Origin: Nonomuraea guangzhouensis
GTDB lineage: Bacteria > Actinomycetota > Actinomycetes > Streptosporangiales > Streptosporangiaceae
Direction: 5' to 3'
DNA length: 64,000 nucleotides
NCBI RefSeq assembly: GCF_019396345.1
Contig: NZ_JAHKRM010000031.1
Coordinates: 62,001 to 126,000 of the forward strand
Part shown: positions 36,623 through 44,521 of the stretch, one piece after another
Layout: every line of letters begins with the position of its first letter
How positions within the stretch are numbered: the first letter of the stretch is position 1
Notes under the pieces: model-generated
The model's input: only the letters and a program-made list of their open reading frames with translations
Told to the model about the DNA's origin: nothing
Databases searched by the model: none
Program-made: the position numbers and the translations under genes

Positions 36623-36652
36623 CTTGCGCAAGGCTCTATCGTCATGCGCATG
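36623..36652. promoter_or_regulatory. Second operator element overlapping the repressor start
   Basis: A second exact copy of CTTGCGCAAG (36623-36632) is followed by the palindrome CATGCGCATG (36643-36652), which contains the ATG codons of the repressor. Both halves repeat the arms and core of the main dyad. Confidence 0.6.
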
Positions 36653-37159
36653 GTCAAGACGCCCGACTGGCCAGCCGACAGGTTCAAGGCGCTCATCGAC
36701 CGAGTCCTGGACGAGACTGGCCTCAACAAAGCACAGCTCGCCGCATTGCTGGGCATCAACCCATCCCAGGTGAGCAGATGGACCAGCGGCTCAACCCGCC
36801 CTAGGTTCGACAACCTCGTAGCACTCGGCACTGCGCTGAATGCCCGTTTCCCAGCCCTGGATGTCAGCGTCCTCGACGTCCTCGCCGCGGCCGGCTACTC
36901 GACGGGTGGGCCGACCACCGAGGGTGACATCGCTGTCGCCCGCGAGCAGCCCAAGCCAGACTTCTCTGCCCTGCCGCCCAACCTCGCCGACATCAAAGAT
37001 CCGACCCCCTATGAGGCGGCGATGCTTGCCGCCATCGCCACTATGCGGCAGGAGATGGCGAACGAGAGGCAGGAGATGGCGAACGAGATCCGCTCGCTCA
37101 ACGAAGACGTTGCCGAGTTGAAGCGGGAACAGGAGCGGCGAGATCGCAAGGGTGCATAG
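36650..37159 (+). CDS. XRE-family phage repressor with coiled-coil tail, 169 aa
   Basis: ATG 36650 (MVKTPDWPADRF); ATG 36644 and a longer frame to 36554 are alternatives. Residues about 10-65 form the XRE HTH (TGLNKAQLAALLGINPSQVS, RWTSGSTRPRFDNLVALGTA). The C-terminus is a coiled coil (RQEMANERQEMANEIRSLNE) for oligomerisation. No peptidase-type autocleavage domain is seen, so induction is not of the LexA-like kind. It is the likely maintenance repressor, transcribed opposite to the Cro-like gene and toward integrase. Confidence 0.82.
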   Translation: MVKTPDWPADRFKALIDRVLDETGLNKAQLAALLGINPSQVSRWTSGSTRPRFDNLVALGTALNARFPALDVSVLDVLAAAGYSTGGPTTEGDIAVAREQPKPDFSALPPNLADIKDPTPYEAAMLAAIATMRQEMANERQEMANEIRSLNEDVAELKREQERRDRKGA

Positions 37160-37334
37160 CGTCAGAGCTTGATGCAGCTTCGGGCATCACAAGCACGCAT
37201 TGTCACGGTTTGACCACGATTCGTTTTACGGTCTGGACCGGTAACCAAAAAAGGCGTCTTGTGGTCTTCCCGACAGCATTAAACCCGCGGGGTAGCACAA
37301 ACGATCTGCGCACTCACAGGGGGGTGCCGACGTT

Positions 37335-37694
37335 TTGACGTCCCCATGCACATCCGACCAGTCCATCGACAACCTGATCGCAAAAGCGCTGCGCCTCATA
37401 AGTGGCCGCACCGCACGAGAACGAGCACTTGCGGAGGTGTTCAAGAACTACCAGGCGCAGTTCCAAGAACGCAGGCCAGGCAGGCACCGCGTCATCACGG
37501 GGGGAACACCTCACGAGGTCGTCGACGCCCTACGTGCGCCCGTGGGCGTTGACCGCGTCGTCACCGTGTACGACAACGGGGTAGTGATCAGGGCTGTGCT
37601 CCATCCTCACGGCAGGCCCGATCTTGAGCGTGAGGCCGCGGTTTGGCAGTGCTTGCGTGCACAGGCGGACGCGAAGCGAGGTGACCGGAAATGA
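37335..37694 (+). CDS. Unknown 119-aa protein near integrase
   Basis: TTG 37335 with GGGGGG about 9 bases upstream. SIDNLIAKALRLISGRTARE, then RHRVITGGTPHEVVDALRA. Soluble, no recognised family. It overlaps the next gene (ATGA). The 175-bp gap before it is AT-richer and probably holds a promoter. Confidence 0.6.
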   Translation: MTSPCTSDQSIDNLIAKALRLISGRTARERALAEVFKNYQAQFQERRPGRHRVITGGTPHEVVDALRAPVGVDRVVTVYDNGVVIRAVLHPHGRPDLEREAAVWQCLRAQADAKRGDRK

Positions 37695-38476
37695 CCGGTG
37701 ATGAGCCTCACTCGGGAAATGTTCACCCGTACCGGCGGGAGAAACTCGAACCCGAGATCGCCGCAATGTCCATCGAAACCGAAGACGACGACCAGCCGAC
37801 GGTGATCGTCAATATCGACGACCCGGCCGCGAAACCCGCCATTCGGAAAGTGATCATTCTGGTAGGTGCCGCTTTCGGCGGACTCGCAGAACTGATCAAA
37901 CGGGTGGCGAGTGAGCACCACCGCACCATTACCGCCGTCGCGAGCACGGCGGTCGTCACGGTGACCGCCACCACAGTCGTTCCGGCAGTCCTCGACGACA
38001 GGCACCGTCCACCGCCAATCGCGATCGAACGGGTCATCACCCTCTCGGCACCGTCGCGGCCGGCTGCGACGGAGACAACCACCATCACATGGAGCCCTCC
38101 ACCGTCCGCGGCGCCGCCTACGCAGCCATCGCAATCGGCCGAGCCAGCTGCGTTCCGGACGCGATTACCGACCGCGGATCCGACCCGGTCTGCCAGGACG
38201 AGTTCGCCCATCCCGACTCCCGCGAAGACGCCCACTCGGAACCGGAAGACGCCCACACCCGCTCCTCAGGCCGACGACGACGAGCCGGCGGCAGCGCTCC
38301 CCGCGACCATGCCGACACGTCAGCCGCCGAGCGACACTCCGGCACCGGAACCTGAAGCGTCACCCGAGCCGCCGAGCCAAGACCCGGCACCGACAGTGGC
38401 AGTCGCGGGATGCGGCGGCATCATCCATGCGCACGTGGATGTAGTACTGGACGTGGACGTGTGCGTGCTCGGCTAA
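37691..38476 (+). CDS. Membrane protein with Pro/Thr-rich extracellular part, 261 aa
   Basis: The N-terminal ~80 residues are cytoplasmic and acidic. A transmembrane helix follows around residues 85-105 (TITAVASTAVVTVTATTVVP). The remaining ~150 residues are low-complexity Pro/Thr/Ser/Ala-rich, as in surface-exposed stalks, ending VAVAGCGGIIHAHVDVVLDV. It is coupled to the preceding gene. As a lysogen-expressed gene beside integrase it may alter the host surface (inference). Confidence 0.65.
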   Translation: MTGDEPHSGNVHPYRREKLEPEIAAMSIETEDDDQPTVIVNIDDPAAKPAIRKVIILVGAAFGGLAELIKRVASEHHRTITAVASTAVVTVTATTVVPAVLDDRHRPPPIAIERVITLSAPSRPAATETTTITWSPPPSAAPPTQPSQSAEPAAFRTRLPTADPTRSARTSSPIPTPAKTPTRNRKTPTPAPQADDDEPAAALPATMPTRQPPSDTPAPEPEASPEPPSQDPAPTVAVAGCGGIIHAHVDVVLDVDVCVLG

Positions 38477-38511
38477 CCTGACCTCCACTTCCCAAACCCT
38501 CAGGAGCCGTC

Positions 38512-40212
38512 ATGGCGTTCCATCAAGTACGCAAGGACGGCGTCATCGTCGCCCGGTGGAAGAAGGCCGACGGCTCCTGGGGGACCAAGTCCCGCAATCC
38601 CGACACGGGCGAGCACTGGGCTACTCCTGGTGAAGCGGAGACGTGGGGCGCCTGGATGGAGGACCTCGAACGGCGTGGCCTCGCCCCCGACTACTCCCGC
38701 AGAAGGAAGCCTGCTTCTGATCCCGAGCCGGGGCAGGACGACGACGCCATAACCGTCAACGAATGGTTCGCCCGGTGGTGGCCCGGCATCGACCTCAGCC
38801 TCAAAGGGCGCAACAACTACGCCTACATCTTCCGCGCTCACGTCCTCCCAGAGTGGGGGCACTGGGCGCTGAGAGACATCAAGTCTTCCGACGTGAACGC
38901 CTGGGAACAGCGGATGATCGCCGCCGGATATAGCCGGAGCGGTGTGGCTCAGAGCGCCCGCACAAGGCTGACCACCCTCCTGGGGGACGCCGTCATCGAA
39001 GGGCTGATCGACTCCAACGCCGCTCTGCGTCAGCGCCACCGCGGACGCCGGTCTGGCGCCGGTACGGCCGGCCGTGGCCAGGAGAAGCGGGCACTCTCCC
39101 CGTTCCAAGCACTCACCACCGCGGAGCGCATGGGCGTCATGTCGGGCAGGGATGACGAGTTCATCTTCGGAATGACGGTCGCCTGGTGTGCTCTGCGCGA
39201 CGGGGAAGCGTTCGGGCTGCAGCGGCCTGACGTGCGACTCGGGAGGATCCGCCTCGACTGGCAACTACTCGAAGAGGACGGGGAGTTCTATCGGCTCCAC
39301 CCCAAGGACGACAGCAACCGCGACATCGACATTCCGCCCTTCCTCCAGGAGTTGCTGAACCGGCAGATCGCCGCCCATCCAGACCAGCGCTGCGCATGCA
39401 AGCCGAAGACGATCCCAGATCAGGAAGAGCAGCCGTGCCAGGGGGGCCAGCCCTACATCTTCCTGGGCGAGAAAGGGGCGCATCCTCGCCGTTCGAATTT
39501 CAGCCGGCGGGTCTTCTACCCGGCGATGGACGGCTGGTATCCGAGCGGCAAGGGCAAGCGCCGGGCGGGAGCTCCTGTCCTGGTGGAAGTGGAGTCGTCG
39601 TGGCCGGGCGTACCGGTGCCGGCGTGGCCGAAGGCGGTCAAGGACGAGCCGTGGGAGCCGCAGCTCGTTCGGGGCTACCAGCGGCGTCCGCTCGGGCTCG
39701 GCGTGAACGTGGCGTCATCTAAGGCGGACCTGGTTGCGTTCGCGGTCACACAAGGGTTGCCGGAGAGGCTTGCGCGACAGATGACCCGCGAGCAGATCCT
39801 TGCCCGCTTCATCCGGCCGGTTGCTCCGGACGCGTCGGTAGCGACGTGGCTTCCGATCGAGAAGGGGTTGACCCTGCACGAGCTGGGCCGGCACACCCAT
39901 TCGACGTGGCTGATGGACCTGAGTTGCCCGTTGCAGCTCCGCGACGACCGGATGGGGCACGCCTCGCCGGACATGCGGGGGATGCGGGAGCGGTACTCGC
40001 ATGTGACGCCCGAGTCGCGCGCATGGCTGCGGGCCGAGCTGGAGCGGGTCAAGGATGCGGCTCTGGCGCGGCGCGCGTGGTTCGGTCCGCATTCCCCTGT
40101 GGCGGCACTGGACGAGATGTTGGCTCCGTTCCGTGACGGGTTGCGGAAGCCGATCGCCCCGTATGAGGCGCGCGGAGAGGTCCTCGAATTCCCTACCTTC
40201 CGTGCAGGTTAA
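38512..40212 (+). CDS. int: Tyrosine-type site-specific integrase, 566 aa
   Basis: N-terminal arm-binding part (WKKADGSWGTKSRNP), SAM-like core-binding domain about 80-170 (ITVNEWFARWWPGIDLSLKG), then the catalytic domain: R229 in WCALRDGEAFGL, H456 and R460 in LHELGRHTHSTW, H483 in DRMGHASPDMRG and nucleophile Y495 in RERYSHV. H-x-x-x-R has one extra residue compared with the usual H-x-x-R. About 100 extra residues lie between box I and box II, including a Cys-rich loop (RCACKPKTIPDQEEQPC). Actinobacterial tRNA-associated integrases of this size are common. It points at the tRNA-Ala 3' end, its presumed attB. Confidence 0.95.
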   Translation: MAFHQVRKDGVIVARWKKADGSWGTKSRNPDTGEHWATPGEAETWGAWMEDLERRGLAPDYSRRRKPASDPEPGQDDDAITVNEWFARWWPGIDLSLKGRNNYAYIFRAHVLPEWGHWALRDIKSSDVNAWEQRMIAAGYSRSGVAQSARTRLTTLLGDAVIEGLIDSNAALRQRHRGRRSGAGTAGRGQEKRALSPFQALTTAERMGVMSGRDDEFIFGMTVAWCALRDGEAFGLQRPDVRLGRIRLDWQLLEEDGEFYRLHPKDDSNRDIDIPPFLQELLNRQIAAHPDQRCACKPKTIPDQEEQPCQGGQPYIFLGEKGAHPRRSNFSRRVFYPAMDGWYPSGKGKRRAGAPVLVEVESSWPGVPVPAWPKAVKDEPWEPQLVRGYQRRPLGLGVNVASSKADLVAFAVTQGLPERLARQMTREQILARFIRPVAPDASVATWLPIEKGLTLHELGRHTHSTWLMDLSCPLQLRDDRMGHASPDMRGMRERYSHVTPESRAWLRAELERVKDAALARRAWFGPHSPVAALDEMLAPFRDGLRKPIAPYEARGEVLEFPTFRAG

Positions 40213-40250
40213 TGGATCCTCATCGCGAATCCATCGCGAAAACCGAGAAC

Positions 40251-40280
40251 GCCCCGCTTCCGGATCTTCCGGAGCGGGGC
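40251..40280 (+). terminator. Hairpin terminator after integrase
   Basis: GCCCCGCT...AGCGGGGC encloses a nested TCCGGA/TTCCGG, a long GC stem 39 bp after the integrase stop. Two direct copies of CATCGCGAA lie just before it. Confidence 0.7.
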
Positions 40281-40301
40281 GCTTCCATGTTCTGACCTGT
40301 G

Positions 40302-40374
40302 TGGAGCCTAGGAGATTCGAACTCCTGACTTCCTGCTTGCAAAGCAGGCGCTCTGCCAACTGAGCTAAGGCCCC
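40302..40374 (-). tRNA. tRNA-Ala (TGC anticodon), phage attachment site
   Basis: The 73-nt sequence folds into a full cloverleaf: acceptor GGGGCCT/AGGCTCC with the G3-T70 pair that marks tRNA-Ala, D-stem GCTC...GAGC, anticodon loop TTTGCAA (anticodon TGC), T-arm AGGAG-TTCGAAT-CTCCT and discriminator A. CCA is not encoded. Its 3' end faces the integrase gene. Confidence 0.98.
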
Positions 40375-40388
40375 TCGACGAAGATAGC

Positions 40389-41117
40389 TTACCGGTCCGT
40401 GGCACCCATCTGCTGCCTGCTCAGATCTTCGCTCAAGATCAAGCCAGGGAAGTCCGCGATCGAGTCCAGAATGTGCGTGGCGCCGCCCTTGAGCAGCCGC
40501 TCCCGGCTGTGCACCCCCGTCATCACCCCAGCCACCACAGAAGCACCCGCTCGACGCCCGCAGAGCATGTCGCTTTCCGAGTCGCCGATGACCGCCACCT
40601 GTCGTACGTCCTCGATGCCGAGGCGGAGTATGGCGTGCAGGATCATGTCGGGCCAGGGGCGGCCGCGGCCGCCGGCGTCCTCGGGGCAGATGGCGAGGTC
40701 GATCTTGTCGTGCCAGCCGAGCACGCTGAGGACGCGGCTCAGGGTGACGCGGCTGAAGCCGGTGATCAGGGCCAGGCGCAGGCCGGAGCCGCGGAGTTTG
40801 TCGAGGACTTCGATGACGCCGGGCATGGGAACGAGACCTGCTCGGTCGAGCGCACCCTCGTACGAGCGCTCGAACGTCAGGTTCGCCGCCTGGGCCTGGG
40901 CCTCGTTGTCAGGGAAGATCCCTCGGAAGACATCGATCTTGGGGCAGCCCCGGGACCGGTGCACGTGCACCATGGCGCGCGCGTACGCTCCGGTCCCGGG
41001 GACGATGCCTTGAGTGGCTATCGCTTCGGCGAAAGCACGCTCGACCATGGCGATGTCACCGACTGTTGTGCCGGCCAGGTCCAGGCACGCCAGCTTGATG
41101 GGGACGACGTCACTCAT
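40389..41117 (-). CDS. HAD hydrolase, phosphonatase-like, 242 aa
   Basis: The nucleophile motif ACLDLAGTTVGDIAMVERA matches phosphonoacetaldehyde hydrolase-like HADs (D-x-A-G-T-T). Motif II is LALITGFSR, and motif III/IV VIGDSESDMLCGRRAGA carries the acidic Asp pair. A cap domain lies at about residues 20-90. ATG 41117 starts MSDVVPIKLACLD. It is likely to dephosphorylate or dephosphonylate a small metabolite. It sits between tRNA-Ala and DLW-39 in the host. Confidence 0.88.
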   Translation of the reverse strand: MSDVVPIKLACLDLAGTTVGDIAMVERAFAEAIATQGIVPGTGAYARAMVHVHRSRGCPKIDVFRGIFPDNEAQAQAANLTFERSYEGALDRAGLVPMPGVIEVLDKLRGSGLRLALITGFSRVTLSRVLSVLGWHDKIDLAICPEDAGGRGRPWPDMILHAILRLGIEDVRQVAVIGDSESDMLCGRRAGASVVAGVMTGVHSRERLLKGGATHILDSIADFPGLILSEDLSRQQMGATDR

Positions 41118-41133
41118 CGCCTCGCCAGGTCGA

Positions 41134-41253
41134 TCAGTTCTCGCTGCCGGTGGCCTCGGTCCAGAGATCGAGCTCGGCGCGGTCAGCCTGCACTTTGCGC
41201 CAGACCAGCAGCCCCCCAAGGGCGATCAGCGCCAGAACGACAAGCTTCTTCAC
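41134..41253 (-). CDS. DLW-39 family protein
   Basis: GTG 41253 gives a 39-aa protein with an N-terminal transmembrane helix (VKKLVVLALIALGGLLVWRK) and the defining DLDLWTEAT-like end (ELDLWTEATGSEN). DLW-39 proteins are tiny and usually lie downstream of gyrA and tRNA-Ile/tRNA-Ala near the actinobacterial origin. Its function is unknown. Confidence 0.92.
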   Translation of the reverse strand: MKKLVVLALIALGGLLVWRKVQADRAELDLWTEATGSEN

Positions 41254-41445
41254 GGTGTGACCCCACTTCTTCGACGGCCTCACCTGCCGGGGTGAGACCC
41301 AACGGTTGACATGCAGCCTAGCAAGGGATGGCTGCGGTCCCTGTGTTGTGCACGAACCAGATGTACCGGATGTGCAAAGAGCGAGGGAACATACCCAGGT
41401 AGGACCGGTTATATCCGTCCCATTTTGGACACCGGGTGGATCATG

Positions 41446-42645
41446 TCAAACCCGGTCAGGGGTACGTACACCGGGGGTCCGCGAAGCCCAGTTTACGGCC
41501 GGGCCCATCGCGGCGCCGGCCGCCACGAAGACCCCGCCGACCAGCAGCCATCCCAGCGTTCCCCCGCCGATGACGAGCGTGGTGAGGACGACGGGCCCGA
41601 GCATCCTGGCCACCGCCACCCCGGTCCCGAAGAACCCCTGGTACTGCCCCTGTTTGTCAGCCGGAGCCAGCGCGAACCCGATCTCCCAGGCGCCCGCCCC
41701 CAGCAGCATCTCGCCGTACACCTGGAGCCCGGCCGCGGCCAGCAGGATCAGCCCGGCGAGCCAGGCCGACGAGCCGATGGACGACATCGCGAACACCGCG
41801 CAGGCCGCCAGCATGACCAGGCCCGCGTGCCGTACCGACCGGGACGCGTCGGCGAGGCCCCTGACCCGCCGCGCGAGGCGCACCTGGAACAGCAGCACGC
41901 TCACCGTGTTCACCAGGAGCAGAGCCGAAACCAGCCAGGTCGGTGCCGTGGTGCGCTGGACGATCCAGAGGGGGACGATCAGGCTGAGCAGCGGCATGTA
42001 GAAGAGCATGACCGCGTTGATCAGCGTGATCACCGCGTACGGCCGGTCCCTGAGCACGGCCAGCTTCGGTCCGGCGACGGCCGGGACGGGGGCGACGGCG
42101 GGCAGCCTCAGCAGCAGTGCGGCGGCGGCCAGGAAGCTGACCGCGTCGACCGCGAACACCGCCAGATACGCCTCCCGGGTGCCGAAGTGCAGCGCCAGCC
42201 CGCCCAGCGCGGCGCCCACCGCCAGACCGCCGTTGAGCGTGGACTGGAGCACGGCCCGGACCTCGGTGCGCTTGTCCGGTTCGATCAGTCCGGCGAGCAG
42301 CGCCTGCCGGGCCGCGGACAGGCCGGTCTGCGCGGTGCCGTACAGGCAGGCGACCAGCGTGAACAGCGCGAACGACCGCACGAACAGGAACGACGCGACC
42401 GCGACGGCGGTCATCAGGGCGAGGAGGACGGCCACGCCGCGCGGCCCGCGCCGGTCGGCCAAGTGCCCGAGCGGGACGCCCGCGACCGTGCCGACCGCCC
42501 AGCCCAGCGTGAGCCCGAAGCCGATCTCCGTCGCCGACAGACCGACGATCCTGGCGAAATAGAGAGCCGAGGTGACCAGGTAGGCACCGTCGCCGATCGA
42601 GTTCGCCAACTGCGCCTGGGCGAGGAGCCGCCTGCGGACTGTCAT
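41446..42645 (-). CDS. MFS transporter, 399 aa
   Basis: ATG 42645 overlaps the AhpD-like stop (TGATG). Twelve hydrophobic segments are visible. The loop 2-3 motif reads PLGHLADRRGPRGVA (G-x-x-x-D-R-x-G-x-R), typical of drug/H+ antiporters. The C-terminal end ASRTPGVRTPDRV is cytoplasmic. It is a likely efflux pump co-expressed with the AhpD-like gene. The substrate is unknown. Confidence 0.88.
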   Translation of the reverse strand: MTVRRRLLAQAQLANSIGDGAYLVTSALYFARIVGLSATEIGFGLTLGWAVGTVAGVPLGHLADRRGPRGVAVLLALMTAVAVASFLFVRSFALFTLVACLYGTAQTGLSAARQALLAGLIEPDKRTEVRAVLQSTLNGGLAVGAALGGLALHFGTREAYLAVFAVDAVSFLAAAALLLRLPAVAPVPAVAGPKLAVLRDRPYAVITLINAVMLFYMPLLSLIVPLWIVQRTTAPTWLVSALLLVNTVSVLLFQVRLARRVRGLADASRSVRHAGLVMLAACAVFAMSSIGSSAWLAGLILLAAAGLQVYGEMLLGAGAWEIGFALAPADKQGQYQGFFGTGVAVARMLGPVVLTTLVIGGGTLGWLLVGGVFVAAGAAMGPAVNWASRTPGVRTPDRV

Positions 42646-43094
42646 CAGGCTTTGTACGACTCGGGGGTCATGCGGGTGGCCACGCCGATCCGGTTCCAGG
42701 CGTTGATCGTGGCGACGGCCACCACGAGTGCGGCGAGTTCCTGGTCGTCGAAGTGTTCGGCGGCCTGCTGCCAGATCTCGTCGGTGATGTCGTCGGTCGA
42801 GAGCCTGGTGGCGGCCTCGGTGAAGGCCAGGGCGGCCCGTTCCTGGTCGGTGAAGAAGGGGGCCTCCTGCCACACGGCCACGGCGTGCAGCCTGGCATCG
42901 GACTCGCCCGCCTGCTTGGCATCGCTGCTGTGCAGGTCCACGCAGTAGACGCAGCCGTTGATCTGCGAAGCGCGTAGTCGTACCAGCTCCAGCAGGGGCG
43001 CGGGCAGCGTGCTGTGCTTGACGTACCGCTCCAGGCCGGCCATGGCTTTGTAGGCTTCTCCGGCGAGTTCGCCGATATTCATGCGCTCTGTCAT
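42645..43094 (-). CDS. Carboxymuconolactone decarboxylase/AhpD-family protein
   Basis: ATG 43094; MNIGELAGEAYKAM at 43082 is an alternative start. INGCVYCVDLHSSDAKQAGE carries the CxxC and following His of alkylhydroperoxidase D-like proteins, and RLHAVAVWQEAPFFTDQERA the family helix. The two Cys should be redox-active, against peroxide or reactive substrates. It is the first gene of an operon with an MFS pump and diverges from a MocR regulator. Confidence 0.93.
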   Translation of the reverse strand: MTERMNIGELAGEAYKAMAGLERYVKHSTLPAPLLELVRLRASQINGCVYCVDLHSSDAKQAGESDARLHAVAVWQEAPFFTDQERAALAFTEAATRLSTDDITDEIWQQAAEHFDDQELAALVVAVATINAWNRIGVATRMTPESYKA

Positions 43095-43162
43095 AGCCCC
43101 AAATCTAGGGCCCACCTTGTCCCGACATAAGCTCCAATTTCCGGTTAAATGATTGGGCCAAG
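43095..43162. promoter_or_regulatory. Divergent promoter region of the AhpD/MFS operon and MocR gene
   Basis: The 68-bp spacer contains CCAAT...ATTGG around an AT-rich core (near 43133-43157), and ATAAG/TTAAAT stretches unusual in this high-GC DNA. MocR regulators commonly bind direct or inverted repeats in such spacers and control the divergent gene and themselves. Confidence 0.45.
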
Positions 43163-44521
43163 ATGGATGTCCATGTAAGTCTCCACGGCCGGGGTGACCT
43201 GGCCGCACAGGTCTACCGGCAACTGCTGGACGCGATCCTCGACGGCCGCCTTCGATCGGGCGAACGCCTGCCGCCGACCCGCGAGCTGGCCAAGCGGCTG
43301 GAGATCTCCAGGAACACGGTCGCGGTCGCGTACGACCGCCTGGTGGCCGACGGCTTCCTCGTCGGCCGGGCGGGCGCGGGCACGTTCGTCTCCGCGGAGC
43401 GCGTACGCGCCAGGTCGGCACCCCAGGGCGTCGTACGCCCCCGCGCCCTCTGGCGCTCCATGCCCACCCGGCCACCAACCCCCACTCCCGAGTACGACTT
43501 CGGCGTCGGTATGCCGGACGCGCGGCTGTTCCCGATGGAGACCTGGCGCAGGCTGGTGGCCCGCGAGCTCCGCACCAGCCTCGCCGGATATGCCGACCCC
43601 TCCGGCCATGAAGGTCTAAGAGACGCTATTTCGCGACATATAGGCATCAGCCGTTCCGTACGCGCGAGCGCCGACGACGTCCTGATCACCAACGGCGCCC
43701 AGCAGGCGCTCGACCTCATCGGCCGGGTGCTCATCGACCCCGGCGCCTGCGTGGCGGTCGAGGAGCCGGGCTACCCGCCCGCGCGCCTGCTGTTCCGCTC
43801 GCAGGGCGCCCGGGTGGCCGGAGTCCCGGTGGACGGCGAGGGTATCGATGTGGCCGCCATCCCGAACGCCGCCCGGATGGCCTACGTCACCCCGTCCCAC
43901 CAGTTCCCGCTCGGCACCCCGATGTCGCTGGCCCGCCGCGCCGCCCTGCTGGCCTGGGCCGAACGGCGGCGCGCGGTGATCGTCGAGGACGACTACGACA
44001 GCGAGTTCCGCTTCGGCGACCGGCCGCTGGAGCCGCTCCAGAGCCTGGACCGGGCGGGCCGGGTCATCTATGTCGGCTCGTTCTCCAAGACGCTGCTGCC
44101 CATGTTGCGGCTCGGCTTCCTGGTCGCCCCCGCCTCGCTCATGCCCGCCCTGCGCGCCGCCCGGCAGCTGACCGACTGGCACGGCGAGCTGCCCACACAG
44201 GCCGCGCTGGCCCGCTTCATCGACGAGGGCCTGCTGGCCAGACACATCAGGAAGGCAACCCGCGAGTACGCCGCCCGGCACGCCCTCATCGTCGACGCCC
44301 TCGCCGGCGACGACCGGCTGCGCTTGGTCCCCTCGGTCGCGGGCCTGCACCTCTGCGCCCGCTTCGCCCCAGGGGTGTCCGTACGGCCGTCGCCCCGCCT
44401 CGCCGTGGAACGCCTCGACTCCTACTGCGGCGAGACGCCCGCCCAGAACGGCCTGGTCCTGGGCTACGGCGCGATCCAGCAGTCCCAGATCCCAGAGGGT
44501 CTCCGCCTGCTGAGAAACTAA
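43163..44521 (+). CDS. MocR-type GntR/aminotransferase regulator, 452 aa
   Basis: The N-terminal ~75 residues are a GntR winged helix (LAAQVYRQLLDAILDGRLRS, TRELAKRLEISRNTVAVAYD). A class-I PLP aminotransferase fold follows from about 110 to 450: ITNGAQQALDLI, EEPGYPPARLLF, VIVEDDYDSEFRF and the PLP-binding Lys in VGSFSKTLLPMLRLGF. It belongs to the MocR/PdxR group, which sense PLP-linked or amino-acid signals. It probably regulates the divergent AhpD-MFS operon. Confidence 0.95.
   Translation: MDVHVSLHGRGDLAAQVYRQLLDAILDGRLRSGERLPPTRELAKRLEISRNTVAVAYDRLVADGFLVGRAGAGTFVSAERVRARSAPQGVVRPRALWRSMPTRPPTPTPEYDFGVGMPDARLFPMETWRRLVARELRTSLAGYADPSGHEGLRDAISRHIGISRSVRASADDVLITNGAQQALDLIGRVLIDPGACVAVEEPGYPPARLLFRSQGARVAGVPVDGEGIDVAAIPNAARMAYVTPSHQFPLGTPMSLARRAALLAWAERRRAVIVEDDYDSEFRFGDRPLEPLQSLDRAGRVIYVGSFSKTLLPMLRLGFLVAPASLMPALRAARQLTDWHGELPTQAALARFIDEGLLARHIRKATREYAARHALIVDALAGDDRLRLVPSVAGLHLCARFAPGVSVRPSPRLAVERLDSYCGETPAQNGLVLGYGAIQQSQIPEGLRLLRN

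Larger units (their letters stand above)
1..40374. mobile_element. Prophage/integrated phage-like element, right part, inserted at tRNA-Ala
   Basis: The segment carries integrase, XRE repressors, excisionase-like HTH, antirepressor, replication initiator and helicase-like proteins, recombination ATPase, WhiB, two DNA methyltransferases and a likely tail protein, almost all transcribed leftward in overlapping chains. The integrase gene ends 90 bp from the 3' end of tRNA-Ala, the usual layout of a tRNA-integrated element. The left end is not in view: no second copy of the tRNA 3' end was noticed in the window, and head, tail and lysis genes are missing, so the element probably continues left of base 1. 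The exact right crossover lies within the tRNA but cannot be fixed without the other att site. The element versus chromosome call is strong; its ability to be induced is unknown. Confidence 0.88.

Noticed and set aside
36554-36649. Longer start for the XRE repressor
   Set aside because: It would run through the operator core and adds a basic unstructured sequence; the HTH begins shortly after ATG 36650.
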